From Vreelandella piezotolerans (GTDB taxonomy: Bacteria; Pseudomonadota; Gammaproteobacteria; Pseudomonadales; Halomonadaceae), in NCBI RefSeq assembly GCF_012427705.1, contig NZ_CP048602.1, positions 434,001-498,000 of the forward strand: a DNA stretch of 64,000 nt, written 5' to 3'. The notes below the pieces were generated by a model. It saw nothing but the letters and a program-made list of their open reading frames with translations, did no database searches and had not been told where the DNA came from. This document shows, one piece after another, positions 26,301-35,522 of this stretch; position 1 is the stretch's first letter; the number at the start of each line of letters is the position of its first letter. The position numbers and the translations under genes are program-made.

Positions 26301-28661
26301 CTAAAGCAGCTTGTTTTGACCTGAAGCGGTAAACTGATACCCCATGGCTTTGTAGCCTTTCTCGCGTTTTCGATACATGCGTTCAAGCATTGGCAGTCCA
26401 GTATCAAGGTAGTCATAGATAGTGACTTCCTGCTTGCCTTCAACCGCTCTATGAATCCTACCCGCGTACTGTGACAGCGTTCCCTTCCAGGCGATGGGCA
26501 GTGCTAAAAACAGCGTGTCTAACCGAGGCAAGTCAAAACCTTCACCGATGTATTTGCCAGTTGCAACAATAACCTGAGCTTTATGTAACTGGACTTCCGC
26601 TGCCTGACGCTCTTTGACGCGCATCCCTCCACGTAACACAACCGACGATATCGACTCAGCGGCCAACAGTGCTGCTAGTGCCTCAGCGTGCTCTCGTCGT
26701 TCCGTCAGGAGAAGGCAGTTTGCCTGGTTGTTCACGCAGCTTGCTACATCCTGAACAATGTCTTTATTGCGGGCGTTGTTCTGTGCAAGCCAACGGTAAA
26801 CTGAGGCTATGTGGGGGCGTTCATGAGACTGACAGATATGGGCAGGTGGAATTTCATGACGCTCCCGAATGATGACGTGCTGAACAAACTGGGAGCTGTG
26901 TTCCGCCCTAACTTTGTGACGAACGGGCCCCGCAATCATCAACATGATCTTTTGGTGCCCATCCTGGCGGTCAGGCGTTGCGGTTAGCCCGACGACATAG
27001 CGGGCGCTGACTTCGTTAAGAAGCATCTCGTAGCGCGGAGCTGAGATATGGTGACATTCATCGATAATGATCTGGCCATACTCTTTAGCCAGGTCGGAGA
27101 CCGTATTGTCTTTTTTATTGATCAGGCTCTGGTAGGTGGCAACGTCGATCTGGCCGGAAGGTTTCTTTTTCCCACCACCGATGACACCCACAGAGGCACC
27201 CTCAATAAAGGTTTCTAGGCGCTCCTGCCATTGTCCTAGTAACTGGCGACTATGAGTGAGGATCAATGTGTTGACCTGTCGCTTGGCGATAAGGCCAATG
27301 GCCGTTATGGTTTTGCCGAACGCGGTCGGCGCATGCAGCACCCCGGTATCATGCTCGGCAAGTGCCTCCACAGCCCTATTCTGCTCATCACGCAGCGTTG
27401 CTTTCAGACTGATGCCATTTACAACTTGGCCGGGTAGTCTGCGATCATCGAGGTTTACCGTAATTCCTTGGCCCAGCAGCAATGCTTGAAGTTCGTCAAA
27501 ACAGCCTCTTGGTACCGAGAGATAACCTTGCTCGATTCGGGCACAGGAGATGTAGCGAGGGATACCATGCGTTGAGAAACGAAGTGCCTGTGTTTTGAAA
27601 AAGACGGGATTGGCAAAGCTCGCCATGCGCTTAATGCGAGCAGCCAGTGTCCCTGGTATATCTGACAACTTCATATAAATACGATTAGCCAGTATGAGCG
27701 TGACGGTGTCAGGGCATCCGGTTATTTTCCCTGTCTCAACGGGTAGCGCTTGCTCCCAGGGCAATGCAACGTCTGCGGTAGCATCGGCATCAGGTTTTCT
27801 GCCGATCTTTTCTCCGAGCTGATCCGGTGAGAGAGATTTTTGCCGACTGAGTAGGGCCCATTGATCCGGATAAGGTGTCAAGTTATCGTCAACGAACACT
27901 GTACATCCGCGATGTCGCGCCTGGTGTTGAAGTGGCAGGGCAATCAAATTGCCAAACCCACCAGCAGGTATCGTGTCCTGATTCGGGAACAACCGGTCAT
28001 AAGAACTGAAGGACAAGCCCGGATGGAGATTCATGGCTTTATCCAGCAACTTAAATCCCAACGTCCTCGCTGACCAGGCCGGAACGGCTTCCGAAAAGAA
28101 TATCCACAGATGGGCACCCGCTCCTGACCGAGAGATCTCAACAAGATAAGGAATATCTTCATCACGACAGGCTTGAGCAAGCGCAAGAACGTCAGCTTTC
28201 CAATTCTCTTTATCAAAATCGACTGCCAGCAAATAGCAGGAGCTATCCGGCAGTAAAGGGTAAAGGCCAGCCACCTGCTTGCCAGAAAGATGGTCGTACA
28301 CTGCGCTGACGTTTAGGGGTTTGAATTGTCGGTGGGGACATTCCCCGCACTTGACCTGGGGTTTCTGACAGAGCCCTGGGACCCATTCATTCTCACAAGC
28401 GACGGCATAGCCGGAACGGCCATTGGAGTTCTGCCAGCGAATCGCATAGACGTCCTGCCTACCACGAAAAAGCTTCCCGAACAGCTCGACTTTTTGATCG
28501 GGGGTTAGCGGCGGTGCAGTGAGCCGGTGCGCAACATGCTGCAGCTCGCGCTTCCGGGAAAGAAGATCAGCCTTTTCCCTCTCAAGCTCTAATAGCCTTA
28601 ACTCAATAGCAGCAAGCTCTTGATCTGCTCGGATACCTACCTCGTGCTTAGTGCAGTTACT
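26301..28661 (-). CDS. TOTE-type primase-helicase, start codon not recognisable
   Basis: Homology extends well beyond GTG 28301: the open frame reaches 28661 with a coiled-coil (AAIELRLLELEREKADLLSR), LFRGRQDVYAIRWQNSNGRS and a Cys cluster (CENEWVPGLCQ, VKCGECPHRQF). Next comes an archaeo-eukaryotic primase-like domain with catalytic D-x-D (LLAVDFDKENW) and GAGAHLWIFF. An SF2 helicase follows: Walker A TAFGKT, DECH box (IIIDECHHIS), QYAGRIHR. This order matches the TOTE conflict-system protein. No ATG, GTG or TTG occurs between 28302 and the TAA at 28664-28662, so the 5' end seems lost or a rare start is used. No partner nuclease is adjacent. Confidence 0.75.
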   Translation of the reverse strand, partial: SNCTKHEVGIRADQELAAIELRLLELEREKADLLSRKRELQHVAHRLTAPPLTPDQKVELFGKLFRGRQDVYAIRWQNSNGRSGYAVACENEWVPGLCQKPQVKCGECPHRQFKPLNVSAVYDHLSGKQVAGLYPLLPDSSCYLLAVDFDKENWKADVLALAQACRDEDIPYLVEISRSGAGAHLWIFFSEAVPAWSARTLGFKLLDKAMNLHPGLSFSSYDRLFPNQDTIPAGGFGNLIALPLQHQARHRGCTVFVDDNLTPYPDQWALLSRQKSLSPDQLGEKIGRKPDADATADVALPWEQALPVETGKITGCPDTVTLILANRIYMKLSDIPGTLAARIKRMASFANPVFFKTQALRFSTHGIPRYISCARIEQGYLSVPRGCFDELQALLLGQGITVNLDDRRLPGQVVNGISLKATLRDEQNRAVEALAEHDTGVLHAPTAFGKTITAIGLIAKRQVNTLILTHSRQLLGQWQERLETFIEGASVGVIGGGKKKPSGQIDVATYQSLINKKDNTVSDLAKEYGQIIIDECHHISAPRYEMLLNEVSARYVVGLTATPDRQDGHQKIMLMIAGPVRHKVRAEHSSQFVQHVIIRERHEIPPAHICQSHERPHIASVYRWLAQNNARNKDIVQDVASCVNNQANCLLLTERREHAEALAALLAAESISSVVLRGGMRVKERQAAEVQLHKAQVIVATGKYIGEGFDLPRLDTLFLALPIAWKGTLSQYAGRIHRAVEGKQEVTIYDYLDTGLPMLERMYRKREKGYKAMGYQFTASGQNKLL

Positions 28662-28759
28662 TTATTTGATGATTGCGTGTTTCAGTAGAGGCTTATGAAC
28701 GCTAATTTACCGTCAGGGCTTTAACAAAGTGAGCATCATCATGCCCATTTTTCTGGTGT

Positions 28760-29149
28760 TCACGGCTGCATTAGATTTTCTAATTCATCCGCTCGCCTAG
28801 TGGTTTCGCTGAGCAAACATGAATTGGCGTTGATACGCGCCATTGTTCCTCCTTCTGGGGCCGCATAGAAACCGCAATTGGCTTCCTTGTATGTAATCCA
28901 TATCCGTTGGACGCTAAGCAGCTGGTCGCGACGTTCATCGCTGAGGTGGCCACGAAGCTGCTGGTAGTTGTCATTGAGCCGCTGGTCCTGGCGTTCATAT
29001 TCGTTTGATATGCAGGTGACTATATCGAGAGTGCTAACCGCTTGCTGCATACATGCCTCATAGGATTTTGAATATTCGTTACCGTAAGCGCAAGCGCTAG
29101 TCAGAAGGGTAGCGACGAGTAGGAGACGTTTGATATTGAGGCGTTTCAT
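28760..29149 (-). CDS. LprI/DUF1311-family secreted protein
   Basis: A 129-aa protein with a signal peptide (1-24, possibly lipidated at C20). The mature domain has the DUF1311/LprI pattern: C-x-n-C spaced helices (YEACMQQAVSTLDIVTCISN), DNYQQLRGHLSDERRDQLLS, AQR-W-like RIWITYKEANC. Some family members inhibit lysozyme. It has no evident link to its neighbours. Its role here is unknown. Confidence 0.75.
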   Translation of the reverse strand: MKRLNIKRLLLVATLLTSACAYGNEYSKSYEACMQQAVSTLDIVTCISNEYERQDQRLNDNYQQLRGHLSDERRDQLLSVQRIWITYKEANCGFYAAPEGGTMARINANSCLLSETTRRADELENLMQP

Positions 29150-29359
29150 GGCGCTATTGCTCTCTGTTCAATTGTTGTACTGATGCTTGCCGACAAGAAA
29201 GTGGCGATCGGTTTAAATCCATTGCTTCTATTATCAAGATAGCCAATTATTCTGAAGTATGGGCGCGAGCGCATACCGCACAGAAAAGCAGAGGTTACCG
29301 AGTCGTGAAGCTGTTACTTTTTATAAGTCCCTGCTCACTAAAAAGCTATTGATTTAAAA

Positions 29360-29881
29360 ATGAGAAACGCGCTGTCCTTACCCCAGCTATGGGAAAGCAC
29401 CAAATACGTGTCGTGGCCCAAAAGCCACAGTAACCCTATGGTGCGCGTGCCACGCCCTTCGGGGAGACCTGAAACTAAGTCGATCCCGCGCTTAGCCAAT
29501 GAATACGATACTTTCGAGCGATGCCTTGCGTATCGAGACCAGCGCGGCAGAGAGATTTGGGGCGAACGCCGCTGGAAGGAGCTGTTGCGAGTGGAGGCAC
29601 GCTCCGTCGCGCGTCATCGTGAACGGCCTGCTGGCCCGATAACAGGCGTTTACCACTACGAGCGCCCCACGGGAACAACACTCTGGGTAGCGGCTTGGTA
29701 TGAGTTGATGCCCGACGGTTCACGCAAAAAACGCAGCGCGCAGTTCAGTTACGGTACGTCACGCACCCGCTATGCGACCTCAGAAGAAGCCATGCAGGCG
29801 GCGATTAAGCGGCGGCAAGAGGAAGAGGCGCGCTGGTACTGTGTCGTGGGTAAGCGCGATCAACGGCGCGTGAACCAATGA
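29360..29881 (+). CDS. Hypothetical protein with AP2-like DNA-binding segment
   Basis: A 173-aa basic protein. Residues about 95-160 ([20 protein letters not shown], then [20 protein letters not shown]) have the three-strand-plus-helix pattern of AP2/integrase-type DNA-binding domains. The N-terminal half ([20 protein letters not shown]) has no match I know. It lies 28 bp upstream of the DUF4236 gene on the same strand, so the two are probably co-transcribed. The AP2 link is by pattern and needs a profile search. Confidence 0.5.
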   Translation: MRNALSLPQLWESTKYVSWPKSHSNPMVRVPRPSGRPETKSIPRLANEYDTFERCLAYRDQRGREIWGERRWKELLRVEARSVARHRERPAGPITGVYHYERPTGTTLWVAAWYELMPDGSRKKRSAQFSYGTSRTRYATSEEAMQAAIKRRQEEEARWYCVVGKRDQRRVNQ

Positions 29882-29909
29882 CGTAAGGTTCCCGCTTCAA
29901 GGAGTGTCG

Positions 29910-31124
29910 ATGGCTTTTCGTTTTCAACGTCGTATTTCGCTTGCGCCCGGCGTGCGCCTGAATATCAGCAAGCGTGGTGTGGGCCTTTCTGTCGGCCCGC
30001 GCGGTGCCAGTGTCAGCATGGGGCCACGAGGTATCCATGCGCATGCCGGACTTCCTGGAACAGGACTGGCCTATCGCACCCAGCTGTCATCATCTCGTCG
30101 AGCTTCTTCAAAGGGTCAAGCAAGTGCTCCCTCAGCCCTAGAAACGCGCATTGGGCAAGGGGAGTCGCTGGGGCTTCAGCTGTCGGTTAAGAAAGACGGC
30201 AACGTGCGCTACCTATTTGAAGATGGCACTCCACTCAGCGACCAGGACGTACGTTGGCTGCGCCGTCATGCACGTGATGCTATTCGTGCACAGCTCAAGA
30301 CACTCTGCGATGAATTAAACGCGGACATCGTGCGCTTAGGTCAGCTGCACCACGATACCCCATCTCCTCACTGCCGTGGCTACACCCCACGCCATTTTGC
30401 TGAGCCGGCACCCACTCCGCCCACGCCGGTGCCTCTTCCATGGTGGAAAGTGCTATGGCCACCGGCACGCCGTCAACATGAGGTCGATAACACACGTCGC
30501 CAGAAGCGGTTTAATGATGACTATCGTACCTGGGAGCACCGCAAAGCCGATTTTGATGCCGCCGAGTTTGCCCGACAACAGCGAGAAGAGCAGGGCGTGC
30601 TAAGACAACGTGATGACATGACACTCACGCTTCAAGAACGCCTAGAAGAGATCGACTGGCCTCGCGAGACCGTGATCGATTTTGATTTGGGAAGCGATGA
30701 CACCACGATGGCGCTGGATATTGACCTGCCCTCTGACGATGACATGCCGGATCGAGAATGGACGATGCCCGCCAAAGCGCTCAAGCTCACCCCCAAGTCC
30801 CTGAGTGCCACACGACAGCGGAAACTGTACCGTGACCATGTCCACGGCATTGCCTTTCGTGTGCTTGGCGCCGTGTTTGTGCGTTTGCCACGGGTTCAAG
30901 AAGCACGGGTTTCTGGGTATCGGCAAGTGATCGATCCTGCCACTGGTGGCACTCGCGATCAGTATCTCTATAGCATCAAGGTCACCCGAGCACAGTGGAA
31001 CCGTATCCACTTTGATCAGCTGGCGCAGGTCGACCCGGTGGCGGCGGTAGAAGCGTTTACACTCCGCCGCGAGATGACCAAAACCGGCATCTTTCGTGAT
31101 ATTGAACCGTTTAAGCTGGTTTAA
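29910..31124 (+). CDS. DUF4236-domain protein
   Basis: A 404-aa protein. ATG 29910 (behind AAGGAG) is chosen because it gives the canonical DUF4236 N-terminus ([20 protein letters not shown] and the SVSMGPRG repeats). The rest is polar and charged. The C-terminal 90 residues, ending [18 protein letters not shown], form a separate conserved piece. A diverged copy of the last about 90 bp recurs at 32570-32656. DUF4236 proteins are common in accessory regions and have no settled function. It may act with the upstream AP2-like protein. Confidence 0.7.
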   Translation: MAFRFQRRISLAPGVRLNISKRGVGLSVGPRGASVSMGPRGIHAHAGLPGTGLAYRTQLSSSRRASSKGQASAPSALETRIGQGESLGLQLSVKKDGNVRYLFEDGTPLSDQDVRWLRRHARDAIRAQLKTLCDELNADIVRLGQLHHDTPSPHCRGYTPRHFAEPAPTPPTPVPLPWWKVLWPPARRQHEVDNTRRQKRFNDDYRTWEHRKADFDAAEFARQQREEQGVLRQRDDMTLTLQERLEEIDWPRETVIDFDLGSDDTTMALDIDLPSDDDMPDREWTMPAKALKLTPKSLSATRQRKLYRDHVHGIAFRVLGAVFVRLPRVQEARVSGYRQVIDPATGGTRDQYLYSIKVTRAQWNRIHFDQLAQVDPVAAVEAFTLRREMTKTGIFRDIEPFKLV

Positions 31125-31522
31125 AACGCCTCTCGCCAATACCGAATCGACGTTTCAGAGACTACTCCCTGCTGGGTGCCGATCTCGATGACCGCTTGCT
31201 GAAAAGTGCGCGCTAGGTCGGGCTGGTGGCACAAGGCTAACGACCGAATCATCCGCGTGATACGTAAATGGTTATGGCCACCGGCTTTCAGCCAAATGTG
31301 CGTTGGTATGGCCAGGGTGGGTTGAGCGACGATGCCGTTCTCAACCCAAGTGAGGCCACAAAAATCAAGTATCGCCTCAAGCGAGCGCTGTTGATGCTGA
31401 CCTATAATGTCGTAGCGGCTTGAGCCATTGGCACTAACTGGGGCGTAAAGGCGTTAAAGCGGCCTAGGGAACAGCCACTGAATATAGCCGTGCGCTTGTT
31501 CCAGCTAAAAGAGCGACAGCGT
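31038..31522. repeat. Diverged direct repeat, copy 1
   Basis: This segment (3' end of the DUF4236 gene plus the following minus-strand OGFr-like remnant) matches 32570-33077 in the same orientation with many scattered differences and a few indels. Examples are GTGGCGGCGGTAGAAGCG here against GTGGCGGCGGTATAAGCG there. The repeats enclose an AT-richer insert of about 1 kb with a JAB-like gene. Confidence 0.8.
31125..31522 (-). pseudogene. OGFr-domain gene remnant
   Basis: The minus strand encodes a C-terminus nearly the same as the intact gene at 32653-33156 (GTQQGVVSE then RYWREAF). It lacks a start, has frame disruptions near 31400-31470, and loses similarity after about 31522. It is a decayed paralog, or the resident copy left after a related allele entered with the JAB-like insert. 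Confidence 0.65.
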
Positions 31523-31590
31523 CTAGACATTCAGCTCAAAGTAATGCAATTTTTTTATGAATCTACCGCAGGAAAATACTTTGCGCCTAG

Positions 31591-32286
31591 TTAACCAGCA
31601 TTGAAACCAAGATTAGGACAAATCAAACAAACCATTTTGTCAGATTTACGGCGGTAATTATGACCAGTCCAGACATAGGCTTTTATCCAGATGGTCATAT
31701 TTTGATATTGAAATCGGATGCAGCTCTTTTCATCAATGTGCTTTCTTGATCGCTTGATGCTTCGGTCACGTTCATAGACTGTGGCAACTAGGCCAACGTT
31801 GTACTTACGTCCTATCTCTTGTTGATATTTTACAGACTTAAAGTCACCACTAGAAAATTGATAGAGTTCGTTTCTTTCAAGATCTAGCTCAGTTTTGACA
31901 CCATCCCCTTGAATGGTATAGGGATGGCTGTGATAGTCCCCAATAAAACTTAGCTCTGGATAATATGTTTCTATAAAGCTACTTTTAGCATCGTAGCTTT
32001 CTTCTTTGTCGATGACAAAATCCTGGGATCTCTCCGCCGCTGTTGAAACATCAGCCATTACGACTCGAAAGACCTTTTTTCCTGCAGTGTCTTCACTACG
32101 GTAGCCCCATAGGTTGCCAAATGTTTCAAGGTATTTTTCTGAATCACCCGAGTCATGCTTAGCATGATCAACTTTATATGCTTCTAGAGCAGCAGTCACT
32201 ATAGTGAAAAAAGATTGATCTGAAAGAGAGACAATACATATCGACATAAGAGGCCTGAAATTTAATGAGTAATTGTGGTTGGTCAA
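31591..32286 (-). CDS. JAB/MPN-like protein, AT-rich insert gene
   Basis: A 231-aa protein of uncertain family. The centre reads LSFIGDYHSHPYTIQ followed by TELDLE, which fits a JAB/MPN metalloprotease core (H-x-H-P then an S/T-x-x-D), with an upstream Glu-bearing strand. The rest is unfamiliar. It is visibly more AT-rich than its neighbours and lies between the direct repeats 31038-31522 and 32570-33077, which suggests recent transfer. JAB-type peptidases occur in bacterial ubiquitin-like and anti-phage systems, but no E1/E2 partner is here. Confidence 0.5.
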   Translation of the reverse strand: MTNHNYSLNFRPLMSICIVSLSDQSFFTIVTAALEAYKVDHAKHDSGDSEKYLETFGNLWGYRSEDTAGKKVFRVVMADVSTAAERSQDFVIDKEESYDAKSSFIETYYPELSFIGDYHSHPYTIQGDGVKTELDLERNELYQFSSGDFKSVKYQQEIGRKYNVGLVATVYERDRSIKRSRKHIDEKSCIRFQYQNMTIWIKAYVWTGHNYRRKSDKMVCLICPNLGFNAG

Positions 32287-32569
32287 AACTCAAGGGAATT
32301 TATGCTTTTTTCAAAGCTATGGATTGACTGCGCACTGGCTCGTTCTATTTTATTATATTGATTTTTTGGCGCAAGATGATAATGAATATGAGAGTTTCTT
32401 TCGTGCCTTTTACGAGTTCTGATCAGTGCTAGTCGGTTCAGCTGTACTTATACAAAAGTTGAATTTATTGTGTGTTGCTGGGCAGCTTTATTTTAGTTTT
32501 GGCGTGAATTTAAAATCCGATAGTGATGTGAGTCATTTTGACGTTTCGCTGTAGCCAGGCATTTTTTAA

Positions 32570-33077
32570 GTGGCGGCGGTATAAGCGTTGACACTCCGCC
32601 GCGAGATGACCGAAGTCGACATCTTTCGCGACATTGAACCGTTTAAGCTGGTCTAAAAGGCCTCTCGCCAATACTGAATCGACGGCTCAGAGACTACTCC
32701 CTGCTGGGTGCCGATCTTGATGACGGCTTGCTGAAAGGTGCGGGCTAGGTCGAGCTGGTGGCACAAGGCTAACGACCGAATCATCCGCGTGATGCGTAAA
32801 TGGTTATGGCCTCCCGCTTTTAGCCAAATATGGGTTTGTATTGCCAGCGTTGGTTGAGCGACGATATCGCTCCCCTCCCGAGCGAGGCCAAAAAAATCGA
32901 GCATCACCTCAAGCGAGCGCTGCTGATGCTGGCGCATAACGTCACTTCTCTCAAACGCAGCCTGTACCGTTGGCGTCAGCAAGGGAGCAAAGGCATTAAA
33001 ACGGCCGGCCTCCGGGATAGGGAACAGCCACTGAATATAGTCATGGGTGTGCTCTAGCCAAAAAGGCGACAGCACCC
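32570..33077. repeat. Diverged direct repeat, copy 2
   Basis: Second copy of the 31038-31522 segment, 1532 bp downstream. It begins with a gene-less copy of the DUF4236 3' end (ending AACCGTTTAAGCTGGTCTAA) and continues into the intact OGFr-domain gene. Confidence 0.8.
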
Positions 33078-33156
33078 AAATATCCTCCAGGCACCGGCCT
33101 TTATGATCGCGGCCTTCACTGCAGTAAAACTCAATCAAGCGCTGATCATTATCCAT
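32653..33156 (-). CDS. OGFr_N-domain protein
   Basis: A 167-aa protein matching the opioid growth factor receptor conserved region (IEFYCSEGRDHKGRCLEDIW, then HDYIQWLFPIPEAGRFNAFA). Bacterial members are widespread and uncharacterised. It starts within the stop of the gamma-glutamylcyclotransferase gene (TAATG overlap at 33154-33158), so the two are co-translated. A decayed paralog lies at 31125-31522. No biochemical role can be assigned. Confidence 0.8.
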   Translation of the reverse strand: MDNDQRLIEFYCSEGRDHKGRCLEDIWVLSPFWLEHTHDYIQWLFPIPEAGRFNAFAPLLTPTVQAAFERSDVMRQHQQRSLEVMLDFFGLAREGSDIVAQPTLAIQTHIWLKAGGHNHLRITRMIRSLALCHQLDLARTFQQAVIKIGTQQGVVSEPSIQYWREAF

Positions 33157-33671
33157 TAAGTAGCACTCATCAGGGGTTCCATCGGGGCATATAACGCCAT
33201 CTCTCGGGCATGTCGTTCAGCGTTTTCATCCTGATACGCCTCAATGCCCTCCAGTGCACGAAGGTAATAGGCGGGCAGGCCATGCTCACGGGCACCCGTC
33301 AAGACATGGTGCTTATACCAAGTATAGGGGCGCAGACCGAGTGCGGTGAGGTTGCCGATATACGCCTGCACCTCAAACTGCCGGTCTCTGGCGAGATCCG
33401 TAACGGTAAGCCACGTCTCGTTATACGCCGCGCCCAGTCCCTCATAGCGATCGAGCGTCGGCTTGTGATGAGACGCCATTTCCCAAATGACCCCATAGAC
33501 AGCGGACTGCGCTGAGGCAGGCACAATATCGCATTTGCCTGAGCCGTCCCCGCCGCGCTGGTGAAACGCTAGGCGGTAAGCGGGCAGCAGCGCTGTCGTC
33601 ACAAAGCGTGCTGGAACGCGAGCCGCTAAGCGCTGGGTCGCCATATTGGAACCGTAGGCAAAATAGAGCAT
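33156..33671 (-). CDS. Gamma-glutamylcyclotransferase-like protein
   Basis: A 171-aa GGCT-fold protein starting with the hallmark MLYFAYGSNMATQRLAAR. The catalytic Glu is likely that in LDRYEGLGAAYNE. The family converts gamma-glutamyl amino acids or amines to 5-oxoproline. It is co-translated with the OGFr-domain gene. GGAGG lies before ATG 33671. A half-site of the WYL-regulon motif (GTCGTCGCA, 33702-33710) lies upstream, so it may join that regulon; this is weak. Confidence 0.8.
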   Translation of the reverse strand: MLYFAYGSNMATQRLAARVPARFVTTALLPAYRLAFHQRGGDGSGKCDIVPASAQSAVYGVIWEMASHHKPTLDRYEGLGAAYNETWLTVTDLARDRQFEVQAYIGNLTALGLRPYTWYKHHVLTGAREHGLPAYYLRALEGIEAYQDENAERHAREMALYAPMEPLMSAT

Positions 33672-33765
33672 GGGAACCCTCCTTGGTGTGGCAATGATAA
33701 CGTCGTCGCATTTTTCCGCATGCGGAAAACAAAGGGTGTTTACAGACCACGAGGCTAACGGCTGT

Positions 33766-34797
33766 TTATGAAGACGATGGGGACTCTGTGGCGTAGTGCG
33801 CCAGCATCTGTTCTGCGTTCGTTTTGATCGTCTCTCGCCACGCTTGAGGCGCGGTGACCTTGATATTGGGTCCCATGCCCATCAACCACCACAGCGTCTG
33901 CTGGTCATCCGGTACGTGGGCGGTCAGCCGATACCAACCGTCAGTATCCGGCAACGCCTCTATCGATTGTGGGTCTGATAGCGGCGTTTCCTGTAGCAGC
34001 CACGCCACTGGCCTAGTGATGTCAGCCTCTAGTACCACATCGCTCGGACCCTGCCGATACCCAAACGCACCGCCTTTGATGTACTCATCAATGTCAAAAT
34101 CGCGCTGTTCTTGCCAGGGCTGTTGACTGAGTGTTGCCTGCTTCACGCGGTGAAGGGCGAACTGGCGCAGATCCTTAAACCCATCCACATGAGCTAACAG
34201 ATAGGTGGCACTGTGGCGGCTCACAATGCCTTGAGGGTGGAGGATAAACGCCTTTTCAGAGTGACTGGTGCGTGATAGATAAATAACGTCAACGGCTTTC
34301 TGCTCAAGGAGTGCCTGCGAGATGGTCTGCCAGGTTGCCTCGTTAATCTCAGCGGGGATCAGCGCTTTGCCGTTAGGAATGGCGCGTACCTTACGTGCCC
34401 ACTGGCTAAGCCCATTAGCGCTCATGTCGTCCAGCAGTTTCCGTGCGTCAGTAAAGTGGGGCGAGAGCTGGCCGACCACCACTGGAGGCAACAACCCCTT
34501 CAAATACTCCTCGGCTAAGACCAGCGTCAACGCGCTGGGCACATCCAGCGCGGGTAGCTGACACTGAAACTCACGATCAAAATACCAGCGGTAAGGTTTC
34601 TGGCTATCGTCACAGCCAATCGGAAACTGTGTGGAGAGCTTTTGGCTTAAATCCCGCTGCAGAGAACGTGTATCGATATTAAACCCGCGCTCTGCAAGCT
34701 TCTCTTTCAATACGGGCGTCGCGATACGCCCTGGAAAGCGAGGAATCAGCTGTAGCATGGTCAAGTAACGGAAAAGCGTATCGCGGGGTTCGGACAT
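33766..34797 (-). CDS. WYL-domain transcriptional regulator
   Basis: A 343-aa regulator. MSEPRDTLFRYLTMLQLIPR at ATG 34797 matches the usual family start; ATG 34824 and a GTG at 34851 are also open. An N-terminal winged HTH (about 1-65) is followed by the WYL domain (about 140-225), with PQGIVSRHSATYLLAHVDGF in place of the canonical WYL strand. A WCX-type C-terminal domain ends it. WYL proteins sense nucleic acids or nucleotides and often repress defence genes. It follows the DUF2201 gene on the same strand. I propose it binds the palindromes at 35504, 35822 and 46926. Confidence 0.8.
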   Translation of the reverse strand: MSEPRDTLFRYLTMLQLIPRFPGRIATPVLKEKLAERGFNIDTRSLQRDLSQKLSTQFPIGCDDSQKPYRWYFDREFQCQLPALDVPSALTLVLAEEYLKGLLPPVVVGQLSPHFTDARKLLDDMSANGLSQWARKVRAIPNGKALIPAEINEATWQTISQALLEQKAVDVIYLSRTSHSEKAFILHPQGIVSRHSATYLLAHVDGFKDLRQFALHRVKQATLSQQPWQEQRDFDIDEYIKGGAFGYRQGPSDVVLEADITRPVAWLLQETPLSDPQSIEALPDTDGWYRLTAHVPDDQQTLWWLMGMGPNIKVTAPQAWRETIKTNAEQMLAHYATESPSSS

Positions 34798-34837
34798 AGT
34801 GACGCCAACCTTGGCTGAACTCATGAAAGCGTTGAGT

Positions 34838-35455
34838 TTAACGCGCCTCACAAAACTTAGCGACCCGTGCTGGTAAAGCGCCGGGTTCTTTGGCTATAAG
34901 GTGTGCACGCTGCCGCCACATAGCAACGGTACTGTGGTCTATATGAGTATTGGGCAACTCATGCCATAAAGCGGCGGGGTGTATGTCTAAAGACGCTTCT
35001 ACCGCAATATTGGGGTGTCCTTCTAACCAGCGATACACACTCATCGCGCTGCGTCCCACGCAGACTGGAAAGAGCAGGGCATCAGCGGGGAAAGGAACGT
35101 CAAGCGCCAGGAGCAACGCATTCACCTCATGGTCACAAGCGAGATGCCAACGACGATAGTCGGCAACCAGCGGTGCGGTCAGATGACCTGCCACGCAGTG
35201 CCAAACGAGATGTGCTTGTAAGAACTGACGGGACGTATCAGATAGTGTGGCACTGTAATCAGGGCAGATATAAAGCTGTTTGCCATCCGTGCTGGCACTA
35301 TGAAAACGTGAGTCAGTGACGGGGGTAAGGGTGAGAAACTGGCTTAAAAAGCCCATGACGGGCATTTCATATTTCCACTGCTCACGATCATCTAGCCACT
35401 TGGCGATTTCCTGTTGGGTAGTGTCTTGAGTCGTTACACATTCGTTCATGGTCAT
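34838..35455 (-). CDS. DUF2201-like protein with degenerate HEXXH
   Basis: A 205-aa paralog of the metallopeptidase-like N-terminal domain of the gene at 37037. Shared features are DGKQLYICPDYSA (compare DGETIFVNAQFMA) and RRWHLACDHEVNALL (compare NHWNRACDYEINGIL). The zinc motif reads HLVWH near residues 82-86 instead of HEVWH, so the catalytic Glu is lost and it is probably a non-catalytic partner. I use ATG 35455; a GTG at 35467 is possible. The palindrome-like site at 35504-35522 lies 49 bp upstream. It is co-transcribed with the WYL gene. Confidence 0.65.
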   Translation of the reverse strand: MTMNECVTTQDTTQQEIAKWLDDREQWKYEMPVMGFLSQFLTLTPVTDSRFHSASTDGKQLYICPDYSATLSDTSRQFLQAHLVWHCVAGHLTAPLVADYRRWHLACDHEVNALLLALDVPFPADALLFPVCVGRSAMSVYRWLEGHPNIAVEASLDIHPAALWHELPNTHIDHSTVAMWRQRAHLIAKEPGALPARVAKFCEAR

Positions 35456-35503
35456 CGTAGCGTCCACCGTCCCTGATAAGAAAGGATAAGGCTATGACGA
35501 AGC

Positions 35504-35522
35504 TACGACATTATGTGTCGCT
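35504..35522. promoter_or_regulatory. Putative WYL-regulon operator, weak copy
   Basis: TACGACATTATGTGTCGCT resembles TGCGAC-N7-GTCGCA, with intact CGAC and GTGTCGC but mismatches in the outer positions. It lies between the divergent WYL/DUF2201 and MoxR/VWA operons, near the former. Confidence 0.45.

Noticed and set aside
28301..28301. GTG 28301 as the true start of the TOTE-type protein
   Set aside because: Clear family similarity continues 120 codons upstream in the same frame, so this GTG is internal unless the gene is already truncated.
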